DNA from: a bacterium
GTDB taxonomy: Bacteria; Cyanobacteriota; Vampirovibrionia; Gastranaerophilales; Gastranaerophilaceae
Direction: 5' to 3'
Length of the DNA stretch: 38,945 nt
Assembly (NCBI GenBank): GCA_017482685.1
Contig: JAFUMP010000024.1
Location: 1-38,945, forward strand
The translations under genes were made by a program, and so were the position numbers. Positions 8,209 through 15,602 of the stretch are shown one piece after another. The notes under the pieces are model-generated. The model was not told where the DNA came from. It ran no database searches and saw only the letters and a list, made by a program, of their open reading frames with translations. Positions within the stretch are counted from its first letter, which is position 1, and every line of letters starts with the position of its first letter.

Positions 8209-8457
8209 CGTAACACAATTTCCAATGTGTTGCGAGAAATGTAACATATCGGTTTTTTTATGCTTTTTTGAGGAAGATTTTCAATTTTTTAGGGCTTGAA
8301 TTTTGATGTTGGTATTAAAAAATTACAATTCTTAGGTAGAATTGTAACAATTTTTGCTGAATTGTAAAGATTTTTCTAAAAATCCTAAAGTTTTTAAAAA
8401 AAATGCCGATATAAAACATGTAACATAATGGAAATTGTGTTACATAATATGTAACAT
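8209..8457 (-). promoter_or_regulatory. Right TGTTACAT operator/promoter array
   Basis: Copies of ATGTAACAT or its complement lie at 8239-8247, 8418-8426, 8437-8445 (GTGTTACAT) and 8449-8457, with GTAACACAA near 8210. Between them are AATTGTAACAATT (8340-8352), AGGGCTT (8291) and TTTCAA (8278). Read on the minus strand, this is the element order and spacing of 1929-2169, and it precedes the giant gene. Confidence 0.65.
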
Positions 8458-8503
8458 ATTGAGAGGGGTTGAACGAGTGTGTGCATGCAACTTTGTTGCT
8501 AAT

Positions 8504-9049
8504 TTATAATCCAAAACTCTTTAAATTTTTATCTATAATATCTTGATTAATTCCTATATATCTTAGAGTTACTGATGGCGAAGAATGATTTAAGATATTC
8601 TGCAACAAAGCCACGTCTTTTTTCTCTTTATAAAAATGATAGCCAAAGGTTTTCCTCAAAGTATGTGTGCCAATTCTAGCTTTAATACCGGCTTTTTCAC
8701 AAGCCTTACTAATGATTCGATATGCTTGAATTCTTGTAATTGGTCTATCTCCCCTTTGACTTGGAAATAACCATTCGTGGTCTTTTTTATCCAAAATATA
8801 TTCTTGCAAAGGGATTTTATAAGAATCTGTTATCAAGAATTTTTTGTACTTACCGGTCTTTTGTTCTTTAATCTCAATATGATGTTTATTGCGTACATCT
8901 CTGACTTTGAGCTTCAGAATATCAGAAATCCTTAGTCCGCTATTAATACCGAGCAGAAATAAAAGATAATTTCTAAATCCGGATTTTTTCAAGATAACTT
9001 TTACAAGTTCAATCTTTTTCTTATCTCTAATTGGTTCAACAAATTGCAT
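8504..9049 (-). CDS. Short tyrosine recombinase (catalytic domain only), copy 1
   Basis: 181 aa with the full tyrosine-recombinase set: Arg in SGLRISDIL, Lys in QKTGKYKK, HTLRKTFGYH (His and second Arg), the His of LNHSSPSVT, and the nucleophile Tyr in LRYIG. Usual integrases have 300-400 aa with an arm-binding domain and a core-binding domain; both are missing here, so this resembles the compact recombinases of some phages and integrative elements. The ribosome site AAAGGAGA fixes the start. It is a clear paralogue of the gene at 11081. It may integrate or excise the prophage, or invert or resolve DNA. Confidence 0.9.
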   Translation of the reverse strand: MQFVEPIRDKKKIELVKVILKKSGFRNYLLFLLGINSGLRISDILKLKVRDVRNKHHIEIKEQKTGKYKKFLITDSYKIPLQEYILDKKDHEWLFPSQRGDRPITRIQAYRIISKACEKAGIKARIGTHTLRKTFGYHFYKEKKDVALLQNILNHSSPSVTLRYIGINQDIIDKNLKSFGL

Positions 9050-9223
9050 AACATTCTCCTTTCATAAAAACTAGTTATACGAATTTATCTTACCCTTATA
9101 CACTCTCTCCTTTATTGAGGTAAAATTAAAATATAAACTCATAATTGGTAATGTTTTTAACAAACTAGCAAAAAATATTTTTAGAGGTTTTGTTACTTGT
9201 GTAGATAGAAAGTAGGTATATGC

Positions 9224-9775
9224 ATGCAAGTAAATTTAAATACAAACATCAATCAATCAAGAGCAACTTTTAAAGCAAGTTTTTCTAATGATGTTGATAC
9301 GAAAGTTGTAATAGATGATCTTAAACACGTACATAACGGGACAGCTCGTATTTTAGCAGCTCATTATGCACTAAACGATATTGATTCAAATGATATAATT
9401 GGATTGGTTCATGACTTAGATAGAAAAGGTTATTATGCTAAAAATTTAACCAATGGTAAAGAAATAGAACTTAGCGATAAATTCGGTGCAGAAATTGCTT
9501 CTAGATTAATAGAAGCTGTCAATGATAGAGAACTTATTGATAAAAAACCAAAACATGAAATTGATAAATATATTTATAGAGCCTTTGATTTTATAGAAGT
9601 ACATTCCAAGAAAGAAGATAGTATTCTTAGTAAACTTGAACAACAAATAAAAAGCTTAGAAACAAAATTAAATGGATTAAGGGACAAATTTTCAACAGTA
9701 AGAAATAAACGTACTTATAATATAGCTAATGCCGTAAAAAAAGAAATTTTCTCATTGCCTAAAAAAGTAAAATAA
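9224..9775 (+). CDS. N-terminal-signature protein with C-terminal coiled coil
   Basis: 183 aa. It starts MQVNLNTNINQ and reaches TFKAS with Phe at residue 16; leader and upstream bases are close copies of those at 2929. Residues 30-120 are globular and unrecognised; about 125-160 has a heptad-like coiled coil (LSKLEQQIKSLETKLNGLRD). It is separated by 17 bases from the next signature protein, with which it forms a two-gene operon ending at the terminator at 10216. Confidence 0.7.
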   Translation: MQVNLNTNINQSRATFKASFSNDVDTKVVIDDLKHVHNGTARILAAHYALNDIDSNDIIGLVHDLDRKGYYAKNLTNGKEIELSDKFGAEIASRLIEAVNDRELIDKKPKHEIDKYIYRAFDFIEVHSKKEDSILSKLEQQIKSLETKLNGLRDKFSTVRNKRTYNIANAVKKEIFSLPKKVK

Positions 9776-9792
9776 CCAAGAAAGGATATAAT

Positions 9793-10194
9793 ATGCAAGT
9801 AAACCCTATCTCAAATTTTAATATGCAATCTCCAAATTTTAAAGCTAATGTACCTAATACATTAGGGAGAAAATCGGCTGATGCGTTAGCTGAAAAATTT
9901 TTGGCTTCAAAAGATTCGATTAAAATTGATATTGCAAACAAATATTTAGCCGGAATAAAAAAACTTGAAAATTCTAAAAAAATAAAAGAAGCTATTCTAG
10001 TAACATCTGATTTTGGTACAGTACCTTATGTAAAATATGATGGTAGAGATGAATTTCTTGGTCCTATGAGCAAATCTATGCAAGAAATTGAAGAAAATTT
10101 ACCTTTTCAAGATAGACATTCTTTTAATATTATGAGTATAATCATTGAAAGTACAAAAAACCTTTCAGAATTTATCAGAGAAAATCTTATTTAA
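9793..10194 (+). CDS. N-terminal-signature protein, unknown function
   Basis: 133 aa, preceded by AAGAAAGGA with good spacing. It starts MQVNPISNFN and reaches NFKAN with Phe at residue 16. The remainder is a small soluble domain (GTVPYVKYDGRDEFLGP near the middle) that I do not recognise. It is translated with the gene at 9224 and followed by a terminator. Confidence 0.7.
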   Translation: MQVNPISNFNMQSPNFKANVPNTLGRKSADALAEKFLASKDSIKIDIANKYLAGIKKLENSKKIKEAILVTSDFGTVPYVKYDGRDEFLGPMSKSMQEIEENLPFQDRHSFNIMSIIIESTKNLSEFIRENLI

Positions 10195-10215
10195 GATTTA
10201 ATAAATTATACAAAA

Positions 10216-10248
10216 ACCAAGAAGTCGGGTTAATCCGACTTTTTGGTT
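10216..10248 (+). terminator. Rho-independent terminator
   Basis: AAGTCGG pairs with CCGACTT (10222-10241), extended by outer AACCAA/TTGGTT pairing. Its right arm reaches close to the stop of the convergent gene at 10258, so it may serve both directions. Confidence 0.8.
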
Positions 10249-10257
10249 TATAACACC

Positions 10258-10572
10258 TTACTCCACAAACTCCCAATGGAAACCATAAGCCTTTCGTTTT
10301 GGATTATTGCAAGCTGCTTTAATTCCGGATTCAACAGCATAACTTGTACTTACACCATTTTCTATCAGCCATTTATATGTATCTCTAGCACATCTAAAGA
10401 CTTCTCCTGTTTCAACACAACGCACCGGCTTTGGTTTTGCACTTTCAGAACGATATTCAGCTAATTCTTTTTGAAACTTTAGAAATAAATCTTTTGGTAT
10501 TCGATAATTACAAGACTTTTCTTCTTCATCTTTCAATACAACGATACATCTGTTTTTCAATCTCAACATCAT
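10258..10572 (-). CDS. NUMOD1-like DNA-binding protein
   Basis: 104 aa. The C-terminal half (VRCVETGEVFRC...AYGFHWEFV) has the pattern of NUMOD1-type modules (a conserved short motif, a helix pair, a final G-x-x-W-x-x-V strand) that accompany phage homing endonucleases. No HNH or GIY-YIG catalytic motif is present, so it may be a stand-alone DNA-binding relic or regulator. The start has AGAGAGGA upstream and overlaps the preceding gene by 47 bases, so the two are co-transcribed. Confidence 0.6.
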   Translation of the reverse strand: MMLRLKNRCIVVLKDEEEKSCNYRIPKDLFLKFQKELAEYRSESAKPKPVRCVETGEVFRCARDTYKWLIENGVSTSYAVESGIKAACNNPKRKAYGFHWEFVE

Positions 10573-10819
10573 AAATTTCCTCTCTAATTGCCAATGATAA
10601 ATCTTTCTTTTTTAATAATCCTTGTTGTAATCCCATATAAACGGCATCAATCGCATTGTGAATATCGCCAAGATAACAATATAATCTCCATTTTTGAAAT
10701 CTTGTATTAGACAAAGATAATTCCATTTTTTTAGCGATTTGCTTTGTACTATAACCTTTTGCCATAAGGATTAAAATTTCACGTCTGCGACTTGTCATTC
10801 TTGCTTGATGTTTATACAT
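10526..10819 (-). CDS. LuxR/GerE-type HTH transcription regulator, small
   Basis: 97 aa. MTSRRREILILMAKGYSTKQIAKKMELSLSNTRFQKWRLYCYLG (about 8-51, quoted in parts) is a GerE-like helix-turn-helix: T-x-R-E-x-x-I-L-x-x-x-A-x-G, then K-x-I-A-K-x-M-x-x-S. There is no receiver or ligand domain. It sits beside two perfect 18-bp operator-like sites (10842 and 11021) in the region it shares with the second recombinase, so autoregulation or control of the recombinase is a reasonable inference. Confidence 0.7.
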   Translation of the reverse strand: MYKHQARMTSRRREILILMAKGYSTKQIAKKMELSLSNTRFQKWRLYCYLGDIHNAIDAVYMGLQQGLLKKKDLSLAIREEIYDVEIEKQMYRCIER

Positions 10820-10840
10820 AAAAAACCTTCCAGAGCTTAA

Positions 10841-11040
10841 TTGGATTACATTTTATCCAATAAGTAATGCAATTTTTTTATGCCGTAATTAATAGCCTTT
10901 TGGCTGATTGTGTTTATAAAAATTGTCTGCTACATTAAGTTTTGAAAACTTGAAACATAAAGTTAAAAATTCAAGTATAATAGCAAATTTTGTGGTTTTT
11001 GAGTTTTAAAATATACAAAATGGATAAAATGTAATCCATT
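10841..11040. promoter_or_regulatory. Inverted pair of identical 18-bp operator-like sites
   Basis: TGGATTACATTTTATCCA at 10842-10859 recurs as its exact reverse complement at 11021-11038. Each copy is itself a partial dyad (TGGAT...ATCCA). GTAATGCAAT follows both copies (10864 and 11047). They lie upstream of the LuxR-type gene and just past the 3' end of recombinase copy 2. Confidence 0.7.
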
Positions 11041-11080
11041 CAAAATGTAATGCAATCCCTTTAATAGATAGTGATTAGGA

Positions 11081-11623
11081 CTATAAAACAAAGTTACTAT
11101 AAGAATAGTCAATTTGGTCTTGTTCGATACCAATATAACGTAATGTTATTTGTTGGCTTGAATGATTAAAGATTTTTTGCAAAATAGCAACATCTTTAAA
11201 TTGTTGATAATGATGATAGCCAAAAGTTTTTCTCATTGAGTGAGTACCGATTTTTTCTTCAATTCCAACGGCTTCACAAGCACTTCTTATCATGTAATAA
11301 GCAGTTATTCTATTAAATCTTCTCCCCCAATGAGATTTAAACAATGGTTCTTTATCACGTCTATTTTTGACAAAATCAGCAATAAGCCTTTTAAGTTTGT
11401 CATTAAGTGGAAATCTTTTGTATTTCCCTGTTTTCTTCTCAACTATTTGAACATAGTTTTTTCCTCTAACATCGCCGACATTTAAAGCAACAATATCAGA
11501 AATTCTTAGCCCACAATTTGTGCCAAATACAAAAATCAGATGATCTCTTTTGCTTTGAATTTCGAGATATTTCTCTACCTTTTCGACATCAGATTTGTTA
11601 CGGATTGGTTCTACTGTTGTCAT
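11081..11623 (-). CDS. Short tyrosine recombinase (catalytic domain only), copy 2
   Basis: 180 aa from ATG 11623, chosen because AAAGGAGA precedes it; a longer frame to 11686 has no ribosome site. Catalytic residues are all visible: CGLRISDIV, KKTGKYKR, THSMRKTFGYHHY, FNHSSQQIT and LRYIG. It aligns end to end with the gene at 8504 (both begin x-VEPIR and share GTH-RKTFGYH and TLRYIGI), so the two arose by duplication or separate capture. No arm-binding domain. Confidence 0.9.
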   Translation of the reverse strand: MTTVEPIRNKSDVEKVEKYLEIQSKRDHLIFVFGTNCGLRISDIVALNVGDVRGKNYVQIVEKKTGKYKRFPLNDKLKRLIADFVKNRRDKEPLFKSHWGRRFNRITAYYMIRSACEAVGIEEKIGTHSMRKTFGYHHYQQFKDVAILQKIFNHSSQQITLRYIGIEQDQIDYSYSNFVL

Positions 11624-11693
11624 TATTTCTCTCCTTTCTAGCTTGACACTATAATTGTGAACCGAATACACTCCAAATCCTCTCATTTTCTTT

Positions 11694-12194
11694 TTATGGG
11701 CTAAAATTTATCTTATTTTTATACCACTTCACTTTTTGTCTAATAAAATCTCCTATTTCTGAAGATTTTAGTTTAGGAAAAGGTGGTAAAAATTCTATGT
11801 CTGGCTTGCCGGCTGAAGATGTTTTGGGGTGTAATAATCCAAACTCATAATGAGTTAAAACAGTTTGTGGAGAAATAACTATTCCATAAGTCTTTGTTAG
11901 TTCAGCAACTTTTTTCATACAGGCTTCAAACTGAAGTCTTGTGATTGGGAAATTCCCGACAGAATCTTTGTTTTTATATCCAAACATTCCGGCAATAGCT
12001 ATACCGATTGAGTTTGTATTACCACCACCGGTATGCTTTGCATACTTGCCGTCATAACAGTTTTTATTGTCTAAAGGAGTATAATTACCGGCATGAATTT
12101 TCCCACAATTATCTACGATAAAATGATATGATTCTAGTTCTTTTTCATTGGGAGTATAATTACCCCCTGTCCAATGTATAATAATCTTTTTCAT
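11694..12194 (-). CDS. N-acetylmuramoyl-L-alanine amidase, phage endolysin
   Basis: 166 aa, a single Amidase_2-type catalytic domain. Zinc ligands are visible: H7 (IIIHWTGG), H115 (LTHYEFG) and D132 in AGKPDIE, where K130 is the usual catalytic partner. It cleaves the lactyl-Ala bond of peptidoglycan at lysis. There is no signal peptide and no wall-binding repeat, so export would depend on a holin (see 14870). AAAGGAG eight bases upstream sets the start. It is cut off from the rest of the late operon by an inverted gene and a two-way terminator. Confidence 0.88.
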   Translation of the reverse strand: MKKIIIHWTGGNYTPNEKELESYHFIVDNCGKIHAGNYTPLDNKNCYDGKYAKHTGGGNTNSIGIAIAGMFGYKNKDSVGNFPITRLQFEACMKKVAELTKTYGIVISPQTVLTHYEFGLLHPKTSSAGKPDIEFLPPFPKLKSSEIGDFIRQKVKWYKNKINFSP

Positions 12195-12224
12195 AACAAA
12201 GCTCCTTTGTGATATAATAAAAAC
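12190..12224 (+). promoter_or_regulatory. Promoter placing transcription start at the ATG
   Basis: TATAAT at 12213-12218 with a weak -35 (TTCATA, 12190-12195) 17 bases upstream. Transcription would begin at about 12225, the first base of the start codon. No ribosome site precedes that ATG, so the mRNA is probably leaderless. Confidence 0.6.
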
Positions 12225-13580
12225 ATGCCAAATTCAGTAGAAACACAATTAATTGAATATAAAAGAGAGTTTTGTGACTCCTTAATAAAGGATGTTGTAG
12301 GATTCCTAAATTGTTCTTCTGGTGGACACATCTATGTTGGAATTGATAATGAAGGAAATGTTTATGGAGTCAATAGTGTTGATAATGAACAATTGAGAAT
12401 AATTAATTCTATTAGAGATACTATATTCCCTTCAACATTAGGTCTGTTTGATGTACTAACGGAAGAAAAAGATGGCAAAGATATAATACATATAATTATT
12501 TCTAGTGGAAATGAAAAACCTTATTGTATTCAAAATAAAGGAATGACTCCCAAAGGTTGTTATATTCGAGTAGGAACTTCAGCACAACCTATGACACAGG
12601 TTCAAATTGAAGAATTATATTCAAGAAGAACAAGAAACACCTTAAAAAATATAGTTTCACATCATCAAGATCTAACATTTGAGCAATTAAAAATTTATTA
12701 TCAAGAAAGAGGTCTAACTCTTAATAATAATTTTGCAAAAAACTTAGATTTACTAACTGATGATGGTAAGTATAACTATATTGCTTATTTATTAGCTGAT
12801 AAAAATGCAACATCTATTAAAGTTGCAAAATATTGGGGAAAAGATAAATTAAATTTAAGAGAATATAAAGAATATGGTTTTTGCTCTTTAATAAAAGCAA
12901 CAAAATCAGTATTAGAAAAATTAGAGGTGGAAAATACTGTAAGTGCAAAAATAACATATACAGAAAGACAAGAACGTACTTTATGGGATCCAAAAGCCAT
13001 AAAGGAAGCTGTTATAAATTTCATAGTGCATAATGATTACACACGAGAAGTTCCTCCGTTATTTGAAATATATTCCGATAGATTAGAAATAACTTCCTAT
13101 GGTGGATTAGTAGAAGGTTTAAGTCGTGAAGAATTTTTCAATGGTGTATCAATGCCAAGAAATAGAGAACTGATGAGAATTTTTAAAGATTTAGAACTTG
13201 TAGAACATATCGGCTCTGGAATGAGCAAAATATTATCATCTTATAGTAAAGAACATTTTGAGTTTATGGAACATTTTTTACGCATAAGTATTCCTTTTGA
13301 AAAAAGTTTTGACAAAGATATTATTGATGAAGAAATATTACAAAGTTCGGAAGAAAGTATGGTACAAAGTTCGGAAGAAAGTGTGGGACAAAGAATTAAA
13401 ACAAAAGATGAAATATTAAACATTATGTCTAATAAACCGACTATAACAGCATTACAAATTTCGCAGATTTTAGGTGTTTCGCAAAGAGCAATCGAAAAAC
13501 AAATTAAAAATTTAAAGGAAGAAGGAAGATTAAAACGCATAGGTTCTACAAAAAGTGGACAATGGAATGTTATAAAATAG
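12225..13580 (+). CDS. AlbA_2 / RecG-like C-terminal domain regulator with winged helix
   Basis: 451 aa. The N-terminus (ETQLIEYKREF...GFLNCSSGGHIYVGIDNEG) is the Schlafen AlbA_2 domain; residues about 240-330 (AIKEAVINFIVHNDY...HIGSGMSKIL) match the HATPase_c_4 domain of ATP-dependent helicase RecG-like regulators, which are not true helicases. A Glu/Ser-rich linker with two QSSEES repeats precedes a C-terminal winged helix (ALQISQILGVSQRAIEKQI). The family serves in transcription control and some members in phage defence. It is inverted relative to the late genes, with its own promoter and terminator, as expected for a moron. Confidence 0.85.
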   Translation: MPNSVETQLIEYKREFCDSLIKDVVGFLNCSSGGHIYVGIDNEGNVYGVNSVDNEQLRIINSIRDTIFPSTLGLFDVLTEEKDGKDIIHIIISSGNEKPYCIQNKGMTPKGCYIRVGTSAQPMTQVQIEELYSRRTRNTLKNIVSHHQDLTFEQLKIYYQERGLTLNNNFAKNLDLLTDDGKYNYIAYLLADKNATSIKVAKYWGKDKLNLREYKEYGFCSLIKATKSVLEKLEVENTVSAKITYTERQERTLWDPKAIKEAVINFIVHNDYTREVPPLFEIYSDRLEITSYGGLVEGLSREEFFNGVSMPRNRELMRIFKDLELVEHIGSGMSKILSSYSKEHFEFMEHFLRISIPFEKSFDKDIIDEEILQSSEESMVQSSEESVGQRIKTKDEILNIMSNKPTITALQISQILGVSQRAIEKQIKNLKEEGRLKRIGSTKSGQWNVIK

Positions 13581-13606
13581 AGGTCGTAATTTGCGACCTC
13601 TATTTT
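13576..13606. terminator. Two-way terminator overlapping both stop codons
   Basis: AATAGAGGTCG and CGACCTCTATT pair around a short loop, with T-runs at both ends. The stem includes the stop codon of the AlbA_2 gene (13578-13580) and that of the terminase (13600-13602). Confidence 0.85.
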
Positions 13607-14889
13607 ATTGGGAAATAATATTCAACAAGATAAGAAGCTGCGTCAAAAGGGTGTTCTAAAAATTTCATTTCTCTATCATTCTTAATCTGTTTCAAAGACG
13701 GAACATTAACTATTGATGTACCTTCTTTAAAAGATAGGTTATAGACGTTGTGTAATAGCCACTTACATTTTTTGCTAATAAACAAACTTCTTTCGCCTTT
13801 AGAGTTGCAGACTCTAGCATTAAAGGCTTGAATACGATTTAGAATAGATGGATTGAAGTTCCTAAGTTGAAATTTTGGATTATAACCAAAGGCTTCTAAC
13901 GCACGTTTTATAATCATATAGTTAGTAAACTCTGATTGAGAAGAACGATTATCGCCGGAAGCATCGCCATTAATCACAATATCGCCTTTATGATTAGGGT
14001 ATCTTCTTAAAAATTCTTCGATAGCTTGTTGAGTTGTAGTATTCTCGATAACAATTTCATCAAAGAAATAGACGTTTTTATCATCTTTATGAGCCAAACA
14101 CCAACACATTGGATCTACGTTGAAATCGCAAGTAAGATGTAATGGCAAATTCTCATTGTATTTGAGAGGTTTTATATTATCATCAGTAAACCCTTTTACG
14201 ACTAAGCCACTAGAATAATTACCAAATTGTCCAAGTACGTTAATTTTGTAATATTCCGGATCGAAATCTTCTTTCATAGATTCCAAATAATGTTCGGGTA
14301 AATATATATTATTGGAAGTTGGAGCAATTATCAGACGATAATTTTCTTTTTTGTTTTCTACGAAACGTCTATAAATCCACCCTTTATCAGCTTGTGGGTT
14401 AGTATGTCCGAAAAGACGATAACGAAAGTTTCCCCAAGAAGATTTTACATTGGTATTTCTTAAACGACCTATAAGTTGTTTAAAAGCTGAATCGGAAATT
14501 TGTGATGCTTCTTCTATTTCTGCCCAATGTAAGTTTAATGACTTGATTTTCTCCGGATTATCAACCCCTTTAAAAAGAATTTCAGAACCATTAGAGAGGG
14601 TTAATTTCTTTTCTATTTTATTAAATGTATAGTGTTTTCCGGCTACATATCCCATAGCTTCAAGATGTGAAAAATAGGATTCAAGTGTCGTATCACGAAC
14701 TAAAACATATTCTTTTGCACAAACTAAACCACGACTTCCAGGATATTTACGAGCAAGCATAATTCCTAAAAGTGAGCCACACCAAGTTTTTCCACTACCA
14801 TAACCACCTTGATATATAACTACATCAAGTTGGTGGTCGTGGGGTATATTAAAAAATTCTTGTTGTTTTTCAAGTAGAGTGTATTTCAT
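13600..14889 (-). CDS. Terminase large subunit
   Basis: 429 aa. ATPase motor: Walker A GGYGSGKT (28-35), Walker B LHWAEIEEAS (120-129) and a coupling-type segment GHTNPQADKGW. RNase-H-like nuclease: acidic residues in TCDFNVDP (D255), INGDASGD (D309 region) and HPFDAASY near the C-terminus. It packages DNA into the prohead. It is last in the virion operon, after the fibre and holin-like genes, and overlaps the latter by 20 bases, as gene 19 does in T7-like phages; the small-terminase candidate is 16 kb away. Confidence 0.92.
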   Translation of the reverse strand: MKYTLLEKQQEFFNIPHDHQLDVVIYQGGYGSGKTWCGSLLGIMLARKYPGSRGLVCAKEYVLVRDTTLESYFSHLEAMGYVAGKHYTFNKIEKKLTLSNGSEILFKGVDNPEKIKSLNLHWAEIEEASQISDSAFKQLIGRLRNTNVKSSWGNFRYRLFGHTNPQADKGWIYRRFVENKKENYRLIIAPTSNNIYLPEHYLESMKEDFDPEYYKINVLGQFGNYSSGLVVKGFTDDNIKPLKYNENLPLHLTCDFNVDPMCWCLAHKDDKNVYFFDEIVIENTTTQQAIEEFLRRYPNHKGDIVINGDASGDNRSSQSEFTNYMIIKRALEAFGYNPKFQLRNFNPSILNRIQAFNARVCNSKGERSLFISKKCKWLLHNVYNLSFKEGTSIVNVPSLKQIKNDREMKFLEHPFDAASYLVEYYFPIK

Positions 14890-15124
14890 TGTGATTGTCG
14901 TTATTTTCGATTTTATCTATACGTTTATGAGCTGATTTCGCACGTTCTTCAACTTTTACCATTCTTTCAATTAAGCAATTATGCTTGTCTTGTTTTTCTT
15001 CAAGTCGTTTTATTTGGTTTTCGATAAATTTAATACTCATAGCTAGACCACCGATAAAAATACCGGCAGTCATAACATTGATAATGATTACTACTAAGAG
15101 GTCTAAACTAATTGACATTTCCAC
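14870..15124 (-). CDS. Holin-like membrane protein with coiled-coil tail
   Basis: 84 aa. One strong membrane helix (about 5-32, LDLLVVIIINVMTAGIFIGG) is followed by a charged coiled coil (KFIENQIKRLEEKQD and on). This resembles XhlA/hemolysin-type lysis accessory proteins and occupies the T7 gene 17.5 (holin) position between fibre and large terminase. It overlaps the terminase start by 20 bases and the upstream gene's end by 22. The holin role is inferred from topology and place, not from a signature. Confidence 0.6.
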   Translation of the reverse strand: MEMSISLDLLVVIIINVMTAGIFIGGLAMSIKFIENQIKRLEEKQDKHNCLIERMVKVEERAKSAHKRIDKIENNDNHNEIHST

Positions 15125-15591
15125 ATTCCTTTATTGCAAATCTGAAACATATCTACACACCAAGCCATTACATTGGCTTTGACAGTATTTACTCCGGAGT
15201 TTTTAATAATTTGTCTGAAGATAAGAGATGTTAGCCTACGATATTCTTTCATTGAGATACAGGCATTTAGGACATCACAGTAAACATACTTTTTTTGTTC
15301 AAGCATAAAATCGTGAGCCATTGAGCCAAGCAAAAAAGCATTATCTGTTGAACTACCGATAATTCTCCAAAAGAATTTAGGAATATCAGCTCCGTTCCAA
15401 ATGAATTTAGCCGGAATATGAAAAGAAAACTCCCTTTTTGTAGTTTTAACAATGACTATAACGTCATTATGGAGTTTAAACGGATACTTTCTCTTTTCAG
15501 CTTTTATATCATCTGTGTCGGTATCTTCTATGACACGCACACAAACAATAGGGGTTATGCTAAACCCCACGAAAACTATTCTTTCTTTCAT
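15103..15591 (-). CDS. DUF1353 family phage protein
   Basis: 162 aa. The core FHIPAKFIWNGADIPKFFW...AHDFM follows the DUF1353 pattern (F-x-x-P-x-x-F-x-x-D/N-G-A-S/D-I-P-x-x-x-W ... H-D). The family is common next to phage tail and lysis genes; its role is unsettled, and a structural or lytic-enzyme role has been suggested. The final segment is Cys/Trp-rich. It lies between the tail fibre and the holin-like gene in a packed operon. Confidence 0.75.
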   Translation of the reverse strand: MKERIVFVGFSITPIVCVRVIEDTDTDDIKAEKRKYPFKLHNDVIVIVKTTKREFSFHIPAKFIWNGADIPKFFWRIIGSSTDNAFLLGSMAHDFMLEQKKYVYCDVLNACISMKEYRRLTSLIFRQIIKNSGVNTVKANVMAWCVDMFQICNKGMWKCQLV

Positions 15592-15602
15592 ATAAAATCT
15601 CC

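Noticed and set aside
8170-8247. Upstream ATG start for the giant gene
   Set aside because: It falls in the mirrored operator; the GTG at 8169 has AGGAG at good spacing.
7478-8299. 273-codon frame on the plus strand with Phe/Gly/Ser repeats
   Set aside because: It is the antisense reading of the five 51-bp repeats of the giant gene; repeats of a length divisible by three keep all frames open. No ribosome site.
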